64,000 nucleotides of DNA. It comes from Nocardia transvalensis (GTDB lineage: Bacteria > Actinomycetota > Actinomycetes > Mycobacteriales > Mycobacteriaceae). Position 1 is the first letter of the stretch; each line of letters opens with the position of its first letter. The notes beneath the pieces were generated by a model. The model saw only the letters and a program-made list of their open reading frames with translations, ran no database searches and was not told where the DNA came from. Position numbers and translations under genes: made by a program. Below are positions 1 through 7,807 of the stretch, in pieces. The stretch is taken from the NCBI RefSeq assembly GCF_015477765.1, contig NZ_JADLQQ010000001.1:124001-188000 (forward strand). The letters run 5' to 3'.

Positions 1-62
1 CATTGTGTCAGGCCGCGGCGCATACGAGCCGGAACCTTGCTCCCCCGCCGGGTGCGGATTCG

Positions 63-1259
63 TCAGAACCAGGTGCCGCTGAACGGCTGTGTGCGAGTGG
101 CGAACAGCGCGTCGGCGCGGTCGAGGGCACCGGCGTGATGTTCGGTGACGCGGCCTGCCAGGGCGAGGTGGTGCCAGCTGGACCCGCCGAGGTAGACGGT
201 GGCGAGGGCGGAGACGTCGGCGGTGAGGTCGGCGGGTGCGTCGGTGCGGGTGACACCCTCGGCGGATACGCGATAGGTCCCGGTGTTCGCGGCCAGGATC
301 GGGTCCGTGACCGCGACTATCACGGGCTCGCCCGGGCCGAAGGTGCGGCGCCGCAGGGCCGCGAGGACATCGATCAGCCGCAGCCAGGTCTCGTCGCGCA
401 CCTCGGACACGGTGACCGCGCGCGGGTCGGTGAACAGCTGACGCAGCGGATTGTCCGGCGCGACAGCGGGAATGACAACCTTGTCCACGATGTCGGCGGC
501 CAAGAGATGGCGCACCAGGCCCACATACGCATGCGGGGTGGTGGCGATCAGGTCGTCGACTACCACCGTGCGCTGGGAGCTGCGCGGCCACTCCACGGTG
601 CTCAGCGGTCGGTACCGGGCGAAACCGTCCTCGCTGCCGGGGTTCCCGTGCACCACCGCGTGTCCCGCCGACCCGTGTGTCAGTTCCTGCAGCCGCCACC
701 AGTATTGAGGCCGGTCGATTGCTCCGGTACACGAAACATTCGCGGTGGCATAGATTTTGGCGAAGATCTCCCACGCGGTCTCCGAATCGACCAATCGAAC
801 CGGGCCGGACGCGGGAACGGTCTCGCGCAGCCGGGCCCGGCGTGTGTCGATGTCGAGGCGGGCGAACGAGGTGGCCACGCCGTAACCGAACCGCTCGTAG
901 ATGCCGCCCTGCGAGGCACGCAAGGTCGCCACCACCTCACCGCGGGAGGCGATATCGGCCAGCTGGCGACGCAGCAGGGCCGTCAGCACACCGCGGCGAG
1001 TATGGGTCGGCAGCACACCGACATGGGTGACGGCGGCATGCGAGACCCGGTCGCCGCCGGGCACCACCAGCCAACCGGTGTAGGAATTCGCCGTACCGAC
1101 GAGGGCACCACCGAGGCGCGCGCCCAGCACCCGGCCCGGCTCCCACAAGCCGTCCGCGTCCGGCGGCAGCGGCGGCAGCCCGACCATGGCGGTCCGGAAA
1201 ACCTCATGGGCGCAGCGGATCTCGTCGTCGGCGACCAGCACCTCGACCGCGAGAGTCAT
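63..1259 (-). CDS. eis: Eis-like GNAT N-acetyltransferase
   Basis: A 398-residue protein of the Eis family. Eis enzymes transfer acetyl groups from acetyl-CoA to lysines and, in mycobacteria, to several amines of aminoglycosides. The N-terminal GNAT fold carries the acetyl-CoA loop region around VLPTHTRRGVLTALL (about residues 82-96). It is followed by IYERFGYG, whose Tyr matches the catalytic acid of Eis. A second GNAT half and an SCP2-like C-terminal domain follow. The chain ends in Phe, and Eis enzymes use the C-terminal carboxylate as the general base. The length agrees with M. tuberculosis Eis (about 402 aa). It lies 18 bp after the 2-oxoglutarate-type oxygenase gene on the same strand, so co-transcription is likely. 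The aminoglycoside substrate is inferred from the family only. Confidence 0.85.
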   Translation of the reverse strand: MTLAVEVLVADDEIRCAHEVFRTAMVGLPPLPPDADGLWEPGRVLGARLGGALVGTANSYTGWLVVPGGDRVSHAAVTHVGVLPTHTRRGVLTALLRRQLADIASRGEVVATLRASQGGIYERFGYGVATSFARLDIDTRRARLRETVPASGPVRLVDSETAWEIFAKIYATANVSCTGAIDRPQYWWRLQELTHGSAGHAVVHGNPGSEDGFARYRPLSTVEWPRSSQRTVVVDDLIATTPHAYVGLVRHLLAADIVDKVVIPAVAPDNPLRQLFTDPRAVTVSEVRDETWLRLIDVLAALRRRTFGPGEPVIVAVTDPILAANTGTYRVSAEGVTRTDAPADLTADVSALATVYLGGSSWHHLALAGRVTEHHAGALDRADALFATRTQPFSGTWF

Positions 1260-1277
1260 CGTCTCACCGTCCGGCGC

Positions 1278-2288
1278 TCACGACCGCTGCGCGAGCACAT
1301 CCGACCACCAGCGTTCGGCCACCTGCGGATGCGAGCGCAACCAGCCGATCAAGGCATTCTCACCGAAGGCCGCCAGCAGCGGGTTGTCGGCGTCCTCGCT
1401 CACCCCGCGCGCCCGGGCGGCCAGTTCCGGCGGCAACACCAACGGCTCGACCACCGCATCCAGGCGCGGCCCGAGGAAGAAGGGCACCGAATAGCGGTCC
1501 ACTCCGGCGGGCGGGCTCACCACCCGGTGCCGGGTCGCGGTCAGATACCCCTGGGTGGCGATCTCGAGCATTTCACCGATGTTGAAGACGAAGCTGCCCG
1601 CGACGGGTACCGCGTCGATCCAGCCGTCCGGGCCTTGGACCTGCAGACCACCGACCTCGTCCTGCTGCAGCAGGGCCAGATATCCGTAATCCTTGTGTGC
1701 GCCGACGCCTTGGTCGGAGTCCGCGGTGTCGCGGCCCGGATAGTGGATGATCTTCACATGCGCCGCCGCCTCCTCGTCGAACCAGGCGTCGAAGTATCCT
1801 TCCTCCTGCCCCAGCGCTACGGCCAAGGCTCGCAACACTTCTCGACTCACCCGCAGCGCCTCGGCCTGCCAGGCCAGCGTGACCTCGCGCAGTTCGGGCA
1901 GCGATCGCGGCCACTGGTTGGGCCCGATCAGCCGCAGCCAGGCCGGATCGCCGGGGGCGAGCTCGACGGGTTCACGCTCCGGCCCGATGTCGAGCTGCTC
2001 GCGCCGATCGGGTGAGCCCGCGGTGTATTCGTGCCCGGTACTGGTGTACCCGCGGAACTGCGGCGAATGAATATTCGCTATCTCGAGCCGCTGCTCGAGC
2101 GGCAACCCGAAGAACCGCCGCGCCACCTCGAAGATCCCCGAGGTCAACGCCTCGGAAACCCCATGCCCGACCACATAGAAGAACCCCACCTCATGGGCGG
2201 CGTAACGCAGCTCGTCCAGAAATTCGGCCCGCTCCCCGGCGGACCCGCGAAATCGCGAGATATCGATGAGCGGCAAGCGGGCGGTCAT
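1278..2288 (-). CDS. Isopenicillin N synthase-like 2-oxoglutarate/Fe(II) dioxygenase
   Basis: A 336-residue non-haem iron oxygenase. The N-terminal DIOX_N-type segment starts LPLIDISRF and contains GFFYVVGHG. The C-terminal jelly-roll has the iron ligands His and Asp in VGAHKDYGYLALL (about residue 197) and the distal His in ATRHRVV, followed by YSVPFFLGP with the Arg/Ser pair that normally binds the 2-oxoglutarate carboxylate. The family includes isopenicillin N synthase, gibberellin oxidases and many uncharacterised actinobacterial enzymes. Nothing here fixes the substrate. It sits upstream of the Eis-like gene with an 18-bp gap, so the two are probably one transcript, and it is downstream of the ribosomal protection gene. 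Confidence 0.85.
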   Translation of the reverse strand: MTARLPLIDISRFRGSAGERAEFLDELRYAAHEVGFFYVVGHGVSEALTSGIFEVARRFFGLPLEQRLEIANIHSPQFRGYTSTGHEYTAGSPDRREQLDIGPEREPVELAPGDPAWLRLIGPNQWPRSLPELREVTLAWQAEALRVSREVLRALAVALGQEEGYFDAWFDEEAAAHVKIIHYPGRDTADSDQGVGAHKDYGYLALLQQDEVGGLQVQGPDGWIDAVPVAGSFVFNIGEMLEIATQGYLTATRHRVVSPPAGVDRYSVPFFLGPRLDAVVEPLVLPPELAARARGVSEDADNPLLAAFGENALIGWLRSHPQVAERWWSDVLAQRS

Positions 2289-2329
2289 GCGCGGATGGTA
2301 GAGCCGAACCGCCCGAACGAGACACCCTT

Positions 2330-4216
2330 CTACTCACCATGAATAGAAGAAACCGCTTCCCGACCGGCCGGAAGATAGCCGCTCGGTCGCGACCACCAGG
2401 TGCCTTCTCCCCGTGTCAGGCCAGGTAGACGCTGCTGCGCGGTGTAAATGTGACGGGCGGGAACCACTGCTTCGATCCACCATGCCGAATCGCTCGCCGC
2501 GGTGTGGCTGAGGCGGCCGCCGAGACCGGTCAGCAGTGCGGTGACAGCCGCGAACGCATCGGCAGGCACCTCGACCTCGACGGCGTGGCAGGGCTCGAAG
2601 ACCTGCGTACCCGCGCGGTCCAGGGCGCGCTCCAGCACGAGTGGAGTCAGACCGCGGAAATCCGCCGCGGTGGTGACAGGTCCCGCGAAGCCGGACCGGG
2701 TGAGGGTGACGAGGCAGTCGGTGACGGTCCGGCCGCGGGGGCCGCGCCGCAAGGTGCCGCGGACGGATTCCTCGATAGCGCAATGGAATGCATGAGGTAG
2801 TGCGCCCAGCTCGGTTTCGTGACGAAAACTCACCCCCGAATCCGCCGGTGCGGGCTCGATGCGCAGTCCGACGGTCGCCCAGAATCCGCTCGGGCTCGGC
2901 GCGCGCCGCCCCATCTCCTCGCACGCCTCGCCGACACCGACGACCCGTTCGAGGCAGATCGGTTGGCTGGGTTCGAAATCGGCGTCTATGCCGAACTCGT
3001 CGGCGAGGGTGGCCGCGACGATCTGCCGCTGAATTTCCCCATAGAGCAAAACCGATGTGGCGCCCTCGGATTCGGCCCGCACGTGCAGCAGTGGATCGTG
3101 CTCGGCCATCTGCTGCAGAGCCGCGTGCAGACGGGCTGCCGATCCATGACGGGGACGGACCAGTGACCGCAGGGTAGGCATCGGAAAGCGCCGATCGGCA
3201 TCGGTGGTCACCGGGGCGTCGTCGCCGAGCCGGTCTCCGACTCGCACCTGAGTCGGTCCGGTGATCCTGCCGATATTGCCCGCGGTCAGTCGCCGGGCGT
3301 CGGGACCGGTTCGACCGACGACCTCCAGCGAGGTTATCCGGCCCGTGTAACGACGTAGCTCGCCGTCGTGTTCGCGACGATGCAGGGTCACCTCCCGGCG
3401 CGCCTCGACCGTGCCGCGAAACAGCCGCAGATAGGCGGTCTTGGTGCCGGACGGGGAGCGCTCGACAGCGAATACGATCCCGCTCGCCCTGTGGCGGTCC
3501 GGTTCCGTGTCGGCGAGACCGCGAGGCCGCAGCGAGGTGATGCCCTGTAGGAGTGCGTCGATGCCCTGGCCGGTGCGTGCCGACCCGAAATACACCGGAT
3601 GGACGGCACCTCGGCCGACCTGATCGACCAGCGCCGATTCCAGCTGCGCGGCTGTCGGTTCGACACCGGCCACGATCCGTTCCAGTAGCGTGTCGTCGAG
3701 ATCGGCCAGCAATTCGGTGAGTTCGGTGCGGGACACACTGTCCGCGACGAAGGCGTGCGGTGCCAGCCGCCGCCGGATCTCGGGCAGGAGGCCGTGGCCG
3801 CGGGCACCCGGCCTATCGATCTTGTTGACGAAAATCAGTACCGGTAGCCGCATATCCCGCAGGATGCGCATCAGCACACGCGTCTGGGCCTGCACGCCCT
3901 CCACCGCCGACACCACCAGTACGGCGGCATCGAGCACTTCCAGGGCCCGGTCCACCTCGGCGACGAAATCGCTGTGGCCGGGGGTATCGATGATGTTGAC
4001 CTGGGTGCTGCCGACGGTGAACGAAACGACGGCCGGGCGCACCGTGATGCCGCGCTGACGCTCGATCGTGCCGGTGTCGGTTCGGGTGGTACCGGAGTCG
4101 ACGCTGCCGAGCGAGTCGATGGCGCCGCAGTCGAACAGCAGGCGTTCGGTCAGGCTGGTCTTACCCGCGTCGACATGGGCCAGAATGCCGATAGTGAGGG
4201 TCGGGTGGGTCTGCAT
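2330..4216 (-). CDS. Tetracycline-type ribosomal protection protein (Tet(M)/Otr(A) family GTPase)
   Basis: A 628-residue EF-G-like translational GTPase. The G1 motif is HVDAGKTSLTERLL (residues 14-27), the G2 region contains the switch threonines before RGITVRPAVV, G3 is DTPGHSDF and G4 is NKID. EF-G-like domains II-V follow. The family binds the A-site region of the ribosome and dislodges tetracyclines; Otr(A) is the actinomycete self-resistance member. The length is close to the usual 640-660. An SD-like GAGGA lies 11 nt before the ATG. A 40-codon ORF with a strong ribosome-binding site overlaps the start out of frame (see leader entry), so translation-linked control is possible. A housekeeping EF-G paralogue role cannot be excluded. 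Confidence 0.85.
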   Translation of the reverse strand: MQTHPTLTIGILAHVDAGKTSLTERLLFDCGAIDSLGSVDSGTTRTDTGTIERQRGITVRPAVVSFTVGSTQVNIIDTPGHSDFVAEVDRALEVLDAAVLVVSAVEGVQAQTRVLMRILRDMRLPVLIFVNKIDRPGARGHGLLPEIRRRLAPHAFVADSVSRTELTELLADLDDTLLERIVAGVEPTAAQLESALVDQVGRGAVHPVYFGSARTGQGIDALLQGITSLRPRGLADTEPDRHRASGIVFAVERSPSGTKTAYLRLFRGTVEARREVTLHRREHDGELRRYTGRITSLEVVGRTGPDARRLTAGNIGRITGPTQVRVGDRLGDDAPVTTDADRRFPMPTLRSLVRPRHGSAARLHAALQQMAEHDPLLHVRAESEGATSVLLYGEIQRQIVAATLADEFGIDADFEPSQPICLERVVGVGEACEEMGRRAPSPSGFWATVGLRIEPAPADSGVSFRHETELGALPHAFHCAIEESVRGTLRRGPRGRTVTDCLVTLTRSGFAGPVTTAADFRGLTPLVLERALDRAGTQVFEPCHAVEVEVPADAFAAVTALLTGLGGRLSHTAASDSAWWIEAVVPARHIYTAQQRLPGLTRGEGTWWSRPSGYLPAGREAVSSIHGE

Positions 4217-4283
4217 ATGTGCCGGAGTCCTCGAAAATCACCGTCCGATAGGGGAACTGGGGTGTTTCGAAGAATCGGCGCAT
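4161..4283 (-). CDS. Possible leader peptide of the ribosomal protection gene
   Basis: A 40-codon ORF starts MRRFFETPQFPYRTV. It has a strong SD, GCAGGAGG, 5 nt before its ATG, better than that of the gene it precedes. It runs 56 nt into the ribosomal protection gene in another frame and stops there. Short translated leaders upstream of tet(M)-like and other ribosome-targeting resistance genes are known to couple drug-stalled translation to downstream expression. Here that role is inference; I recognise no sequence homologue. Confidence 0.35.
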   Translation of the reverse strand: MRRFFETPQFPYRTVIFEDSGTYADPPDPHYRHSGPCRRG

Positions 4284-4341
4284 TGTGCCTCCTGCTCGTG
4301 GTCTCACCTGGAGGCTGACACCGACGCCGGGGATGGGCAAC

Positions 4342-5055
4342 CTATTTTCGGCCCAGGGCGTCGAAGACTTCCTCGGGGTGGGTGCGGGTGGTGTACATGT
4401 TCCAGGCGGCGTCCGCGAGCTGGTCGGGGTTGAGGGTATGGTCCTCTGCGACACCGTATTTCGCCGGGTTGGCGGTGACCATGGCGTGGATGTCGCCGCG
4501 TTCTACCAAGCCGCCGATGGTGAGGGTGCCCGCGTAGACGCCGGTGTCGGCCAGGGCGGCGTGCAGGGTGAGGGCGTAGTTGCGCAGGGCCGCGGCGGCG
4601 AGTGCGATCTGGCCCAGCATCGGGAGGGGGCGGACGCTGGACAGGCCGCCCGCGAAGATCAGGCCGCCGGTGCCGCGGTCCAGCATGCCGGGCAGGACGG
4701 CACCGGCGACCTGGACGGCGGGCCACACCCAGTCGAACGCCGATTGTGCTGTGGGGATGTCTATTTCGGTGATCGGGACGATCTGCTGAGTGGTCGGGCC
4801 GGGGCCATAGTAGGCGAGGTCGACGTCGCCGATTTTCGCGAGTACGGTGGCCAGGCCGTCCACGTCGGTCACATCGGCGGTATGGGCCGTGGCCTCGATG
4901 CCTTGTGCCGCAAGGTCGGCCAGGTAGGCGGGATGCCGGTCGCTGCCGCGGGAGACCAGCGCGATGCGGAAGCCTTCCCGGCCGAAGCGGCGGGCCATGG
5001 ACATGCCCAAGCCCGGTCCGACGCCGATGATCGCCGCTGTACGCGTGGGGGCCAT
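4342..5055 (-). CDS. SDR-family NAD(P)-dependent oxidoreductase
   Basis: A 237-residue short-chain dehydrogenase/reductase-like protein. The N-terminal Rossmann segment IIGVGPGLGMSMARRFG (about residues 9-25) is a variant Gly-rich cofactor loop. A YYGPGP segment near residue 85 sits where NAG is usual. The typical catalytic Tyr-x-x-x-Lys is not evident: the region after the Ser-like position reads AAAALRNYALTLHAAL, with Tyr but no Lys four residues later. It may therefore be a diverged or non-catalytic SDR. The start is supported by GGAG 8 nt upstream. The upstream region contains a 21-bp inverted repeat, so the gene is probably controlled by a dedicated repressor or activator. Confidence 0.75.
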   Translation of the reverse strand: MAPTRTAAIIGVGPGLGMSMARRFGREGFRIALVSRGSDRHPAYLADLAAQGIEATAHTADVTDVDGLATVLAKIGDVDLAYYGPGPTTQQIVPITEIDIPTAQSAFDWVWPAVQVAGAVLPGMLDRGTGGLIFAGGLSSVRPLPMLGQIALAAAALRNYALTLHAALADTGVYAGTLTIGGLVERGDIHAMVTANPAKYGVAEDHTLNPDQLADAAWNMYTTRTHPEEVFDALGRK

Positions 5056-5069
5056 GAATCGCTCTCCAA

Positions 5070-5126
5070 ACTCGAGTGGGGCCTCAACTTCCCCGAGCCT
5101 AGGTCAAGTTGAGCCCCCACTCAAGT
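5070..5126. promoter_or_regulatory. 21-bp inverted repeat upstream of the SDR gene
   Basis: The left arm at 5070-5090 and the right arm at 5106-5126 are inverted copies matching at 19 of 21 positions, with a 15-bp spacer. Each arm itself contains two near-complementary half-sites of the ACTTGAG / CTCAACT type separated by a G/C run. This double-operator layout lies just upstream of the SDR ribosome-binding site and is a likely regulator-binding region. The regulator is not identifiable from sequence. Confidence 0.6.
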
Positions 5127-5146
5127 TATGTCACTGCTCCCTCATC

Positions 5147-6097
5147 TCAAGCAGTGCAGTTCTTCTGGGCGTCGACGCGCACCTTGCGGCCGGTGAACTC
5201 CTCGAGGATCGCGATGTTCTCCGGGGCGTAGTTCTTCGCGGTGATCTTGTCGGCGTCCGGGCTACCGAGTTTGCCGGTGTAGGGCGCGGACTTCTCCAAC
5301 CAGTAGGCCGTGCGCAGGAATTGGATCAGGACCAGGTCGCGCAGCTTGGGCTCGTTCTTGATCTTGGCCCAGTAGTCGGGATGCTTATCCTTGGCGACCC
5401 GCAGGTACAGCAGCAGATATCGCAGGTTGGTGGCCGCGATGTCGCGGGAGTTACTCGCACCGATGCCCTTGATGTATTCCTGCACGACAGTGACCGCGGG
5501 CAAACCCATCAGCCCGGCGTTCAACTCGGTCAGCACACCCTGCAGGCGGTAGGCGCCCTGCTCCCGGTCCCGAAGGTAGATGTTGTCCATATCATTGCTG
5601 AGCCGGTCGGTGATCAGCGGCAGGATCTCCCGGCGCGGAAAGCCGCCGTGCAGCGGTATATTCAGCATCTGCTGGTCGGCCTTGATCCATGATGCGGTGC
5701 GCACATCCCATTCGGTGCGGGACCCATCGAGATCCCACATATGGGTTTCCTCGTGGATGGCCACCATCATCGACTCGGCGAACGCCTCGAAGCTGCTCTT
5801 GTCCACGAACTGATCCCAGTACGGGTCCCTGGCCTGAGCGATCGCCAACTTCTCCCCGCTGGGCCAGCGGCGGTTGTACATGGCCTGCAGGGTCTGCATC
5901 CAGTTCGAGCGGTTGAAACGGGCCTTCAGGTCGCTCACATCGGCGTTGGGGTTGGAAGGTTCTTCGTAACAGTAAGGGGCACTTGTCGAATCACTGGGCT
6001 GGCCGCTGATCTCGGGAGCGGCCACGGCGACGGAACCGGGCCCCAGCGACAGGACGAGACAGGTAATGGCAACGGGCAGAAGGTATTTACGGTTCAC
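5147..6097 (-). CDS. Secreted protein with HExxH zinc-peptidase-like motif
   Basis: A 316-residue exported protein of no family I can name. The start chosen is GTG at 6097 because it opens a clean signal peptide (VNRKYLLPVAITCLVLSLG, Ala-rich cleavage region near AVAAPE). A longer reading would add 49 residues of non-signal sequence. The mature part contains AIHEETHMWDLDG, with HEETH fitting a zinc-metallopeptidase HExxH site. A possible third ligand Glu lies in the later helix VLTELNAGLMGL. It ends ...QKNCTA, which with an early Cys (APYCYEE) could form a disulfide. It is minus strand, upstream of the SDR gene. Peptidase activity is inferred from the motif only. Confidence 0.65.
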   Translation of the reverse strand: MNRKYLLPVAITCLVLSLGPGSVAVAAPEISGQPSDSTSAPYCYEEPSNPNADVSDLKARFNRSNWMQTLQAMYNRRWPSGEKLAIAQARDPYWDQFVDKSSFEAFAESMMVAIHEETHMWDLDGSRTEWDVRTASWIKADQQMLNIPLHGGFPRREILPLITDRLSNDMDNIYLRDREQGAYRLQGVLTELNAGLMGLPAVTVVQEYIKGIGASNSRDIAATNLRYLLLYLRVAKDKHPDYWAKIKNEPKLRDLVLIQFLRTAYWLEKSAPYTGKLGSPDADKITAKNYAPENIAILEEFTGRKVRVDAQKNCTA

Positions 6098-6322
6098 GGG
6101 GACCTCGCTTCGGAGGAGACGTGTAGGGGCACAATGGTGAACGGCAAGCTCGAAAGAGCCGCTACTATGGCCTCTGATGCTAGCTCGCCGGGCCACTACG
6201 AAAAATCCAAATTTCTTCCGACAGAATAGGACTGAGGCAAGCACGGCGAGTTATAGACCAAGAGTGCATCTCTTGGAGATCAAGTTATCGAATAGGTTGC
6301 ATTCCAGCCGGTTTCAGGACGG

Positions 6323-6751
6323 TCAGCGAGCTTTGCGAACCTGACCATGAAATGTCGCAGGCGACCCCTGCCGAGCCGCGAACGACACGCACTCGGGGCA
6401 CTCGGCGATGACCGGATGGGTGCAGGTGACGATGTGCCCGAGGAACCGGTCCATCGCACGAAGCAGGGCCAGCTGATCCCGGACCTCGGCGCGCTTCGCA
6501 TCGATCAGCGCCATCCGCTCGTCGCGATCGCCCGCGGCGAGCCGGCGAATCTGCGGCAGGGACATGCCTGCCCGCTGCAACGTGCGGACCAGGCGGGCCT
6601 GATTCAGGGTCTGCTCGTCGTACACGCGGTGGCCGGACGTGCTGCGCGGCGGCGTGAGCAGGCCGACCGATTCCCAATGCCGCAGAACGTGCGCCTCGAT
6701 GCCGAGCGCCGCCGCCGCATCACCGATCTTCATGCCCTCTCGCACGGTCAC
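6323..6751 (-). CDS. MerR-family transcriptional regulator
   Basis: A 142-residue MerR regulator. The winged helix is MKIGDAAAALGIEAHVLRHW followed by ESVGLLTPPR and HRVYDEQTL. A long dimerisation helix follows. The C-terminus has a cysteine/histidine cluster, CTHP then CPEC (about residues 110-121), which could bind a metal or an oxidisable ligand. The start is taken as GTG 6751: a -10-like TAAAGT lies 8 nt upstream, fitting a leaderless mRNA. An in-frame ATG at 6733 is the alternative. It is divergent from the metallo-beta-lactamase-fold gene and shares a 20-bp near-perfect palindrome with it, so it probably controls both. Confidence 0.88.
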   Translation of the reverse strand: MTVREGMKIGDAAAALGIEAHVLRHWESVGLLTPPRSTSGHRVYDEQTLNQARLVRTLQRAGMSLPQIRRLAAGDRDERMALIDAKRAEVRDQLALLRAMDRFLGHIVTCTHPVIAECPECVSFAARQGSPATFHGQVRKAR

Positions 6752-6760
6752 AGCGCAGGA

Positions 6761-6792
6761 CTTTACTTCATGTCGACGTGAAGTTTTACGGT
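6761..6792 (+). promoter_or_regulatory. MerR-type promoter/operator with 19-bp spacer
   Basis: The palindrome ACTTCATGTCGACGTGAAGT (6765-6784) is symmetric except for one base pair. It sits between a -35-like TTTACT (6762-6767) and a -10-like TACGGT (6787-6792). The spacer is 19 bp, the over-long spacing that MerR-family activators correct by twisting DNA. The ATG of the metallo-hydrolase at 6799 is 6 nt after the -10, implying a leaderless transcript. The MerR gene's own -10 (6765-6760, minus strand) overlaps the same site, which predicts autoregulation. Confidence 0.7.
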
Positions 6793-6798
6793 AGCGCC

Positions 6799-7743
6799 AT
6801 GACCGATCCCGTACACAGTCCGAGCGTGGTCCAATGCTGCGGCGCAGCAGTCGGTTTCGTCCGCGGCCTCATCCGCCCGCGACGGCCCGATCAGCGGCTG
6901 CTGCGGTCGGTGGTGGACGCCGGGCTGCCCACCGCGAAGACCACGGTCACCGTGACCGCGCTGAGTCAGGTGCCGCGCTCGGTGCCCACCCCGGCGGTCG
7001 TCGAGGGCGTATTCACACCGCGGCGGACCGACAACTCGCTGACCTCGTTCGTGATCGAACATCCGCAGGCGAGGTTCATCGTCGACCCGAGCGTCTGCCT
7101 CGATGCCGAGCGCCGCGCCATCGCCCAGCTGCCGACCGTGCTGCGGGTCGCGGTGCGACCTCCCGCGAAGACCATCGCCACGATCACCGCGCTGACCGAT
7201 CCGGCGACACTGGACTTCGCGCTCCCCACCCACGCCCACTGGGATCATGTGTGCGGCCTGCTCGACCTGCCCGACCTGCCGGTTCATCTGCATCGACGGG
7301 AACGCGAGTGGATCTTCGCCGGGCACACGGCTCCCGTCGGCGGTGTGCGGGATTCGCTGCGCAACCGTCCGGTGATCGACTATGAGCTGGACGGTCCGCC
7401 GGTGCTCACCTTCACCGCCAGCCATGATGTGTTCGGCGACGGCAGCGTCGTGCTGGTCGACCTGGCGGGGCACACACCCGGCAGCGTCGGCGTGCTCGCC
7501 CATACCTCGCGCGGATGGATCCTGCTGGCCGGGGACGCGGCCTGGCACGGCCTGCAGATCGACCGGATCCGGCAGAAATCCGCGTACCCGGGGAATTTCG
7601 CCGATCACGATCGCGACCGGACATTCGACACCCTGCACCGTCTCCACCTGGCCAGACACACCGTGCGGATCGTCCCGACTCACGATCACCACGCCACCCG
7701 GACGCTGCGCGCCGAAGACGATCGCGCGCAACTGGTCTCGTGA
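6799..7743 (+). CDS. Metallo-beta-lactamase-fold hydrolase
   Basis: A 314-residue MBL-fold protein. The metal-binding motif is THAHWDHVCG (H-x-H-x-D-H). Later ligands are in LAGHTPGS and LAGDAAW (the bridging Asp), and a final His is in THDHHATR near the C-terminus. The family includes lactonases, glyoxalase II-like and other hydrolases, and the substrate is unknown. The ATG at 6799 is preferred over the upstream GTG at 6778 because 6778 lies inside the MerR operator and 6799 is placed correctly for leaderless initiation. Divergent from, and probably activated by, the adjacent MerR regulator. Confidence 0.85.
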   Translation: MTDPVHSPSVVQCCGAAVGFVRGLIRPRRPDQRLLRSVVDAGLPTAKTTVTVTALSQVPRSVPTPAVVEGVFTPRRTDNSLTSFVIEHPQARFIVDPSVCLDAERRAIAQLPTVLRVAVRPPAKTIATITALTDPATLDFALPTHAHWDHVCGLLDLPDLPVHLHRREREWIFAGHTAPVGGVRDSLRNRPVIDYELDGPPVLTFTASHDVFGDGSVVLVDLAGHTPGSVGVLAHTSRGWILLAGDAAWHGLQIDRIRQKSAYPGNFADHDRDRTFDTLHRLHLARHTVRIVPTHDHHATRTLRAEDDRAQLVS

Positions 7744-7807
7744 AATCAGTCCAGGGAGGGCCGGGTGGCTATGGACGCTCCCGCCCACGCGAGACGACAC
7801 TGCGATC

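Noticed and set aside
3..2015. 670-codon plus-strand open frame
   Set aside because: Antisense to the Eis-like and oxygenase genes, no family features; a GC-bias shadow.
5147..6244. Longer 365-codon version of the secreted protein
   Set aside because: The extra 49 N-terminal residues precede a complete signal peptide and have no SD support.
6765..6784. SoxR box
   Set aside because: The palindrome does not match the CCTCAAG-type SoxR operator; called only as a MerR-type site.
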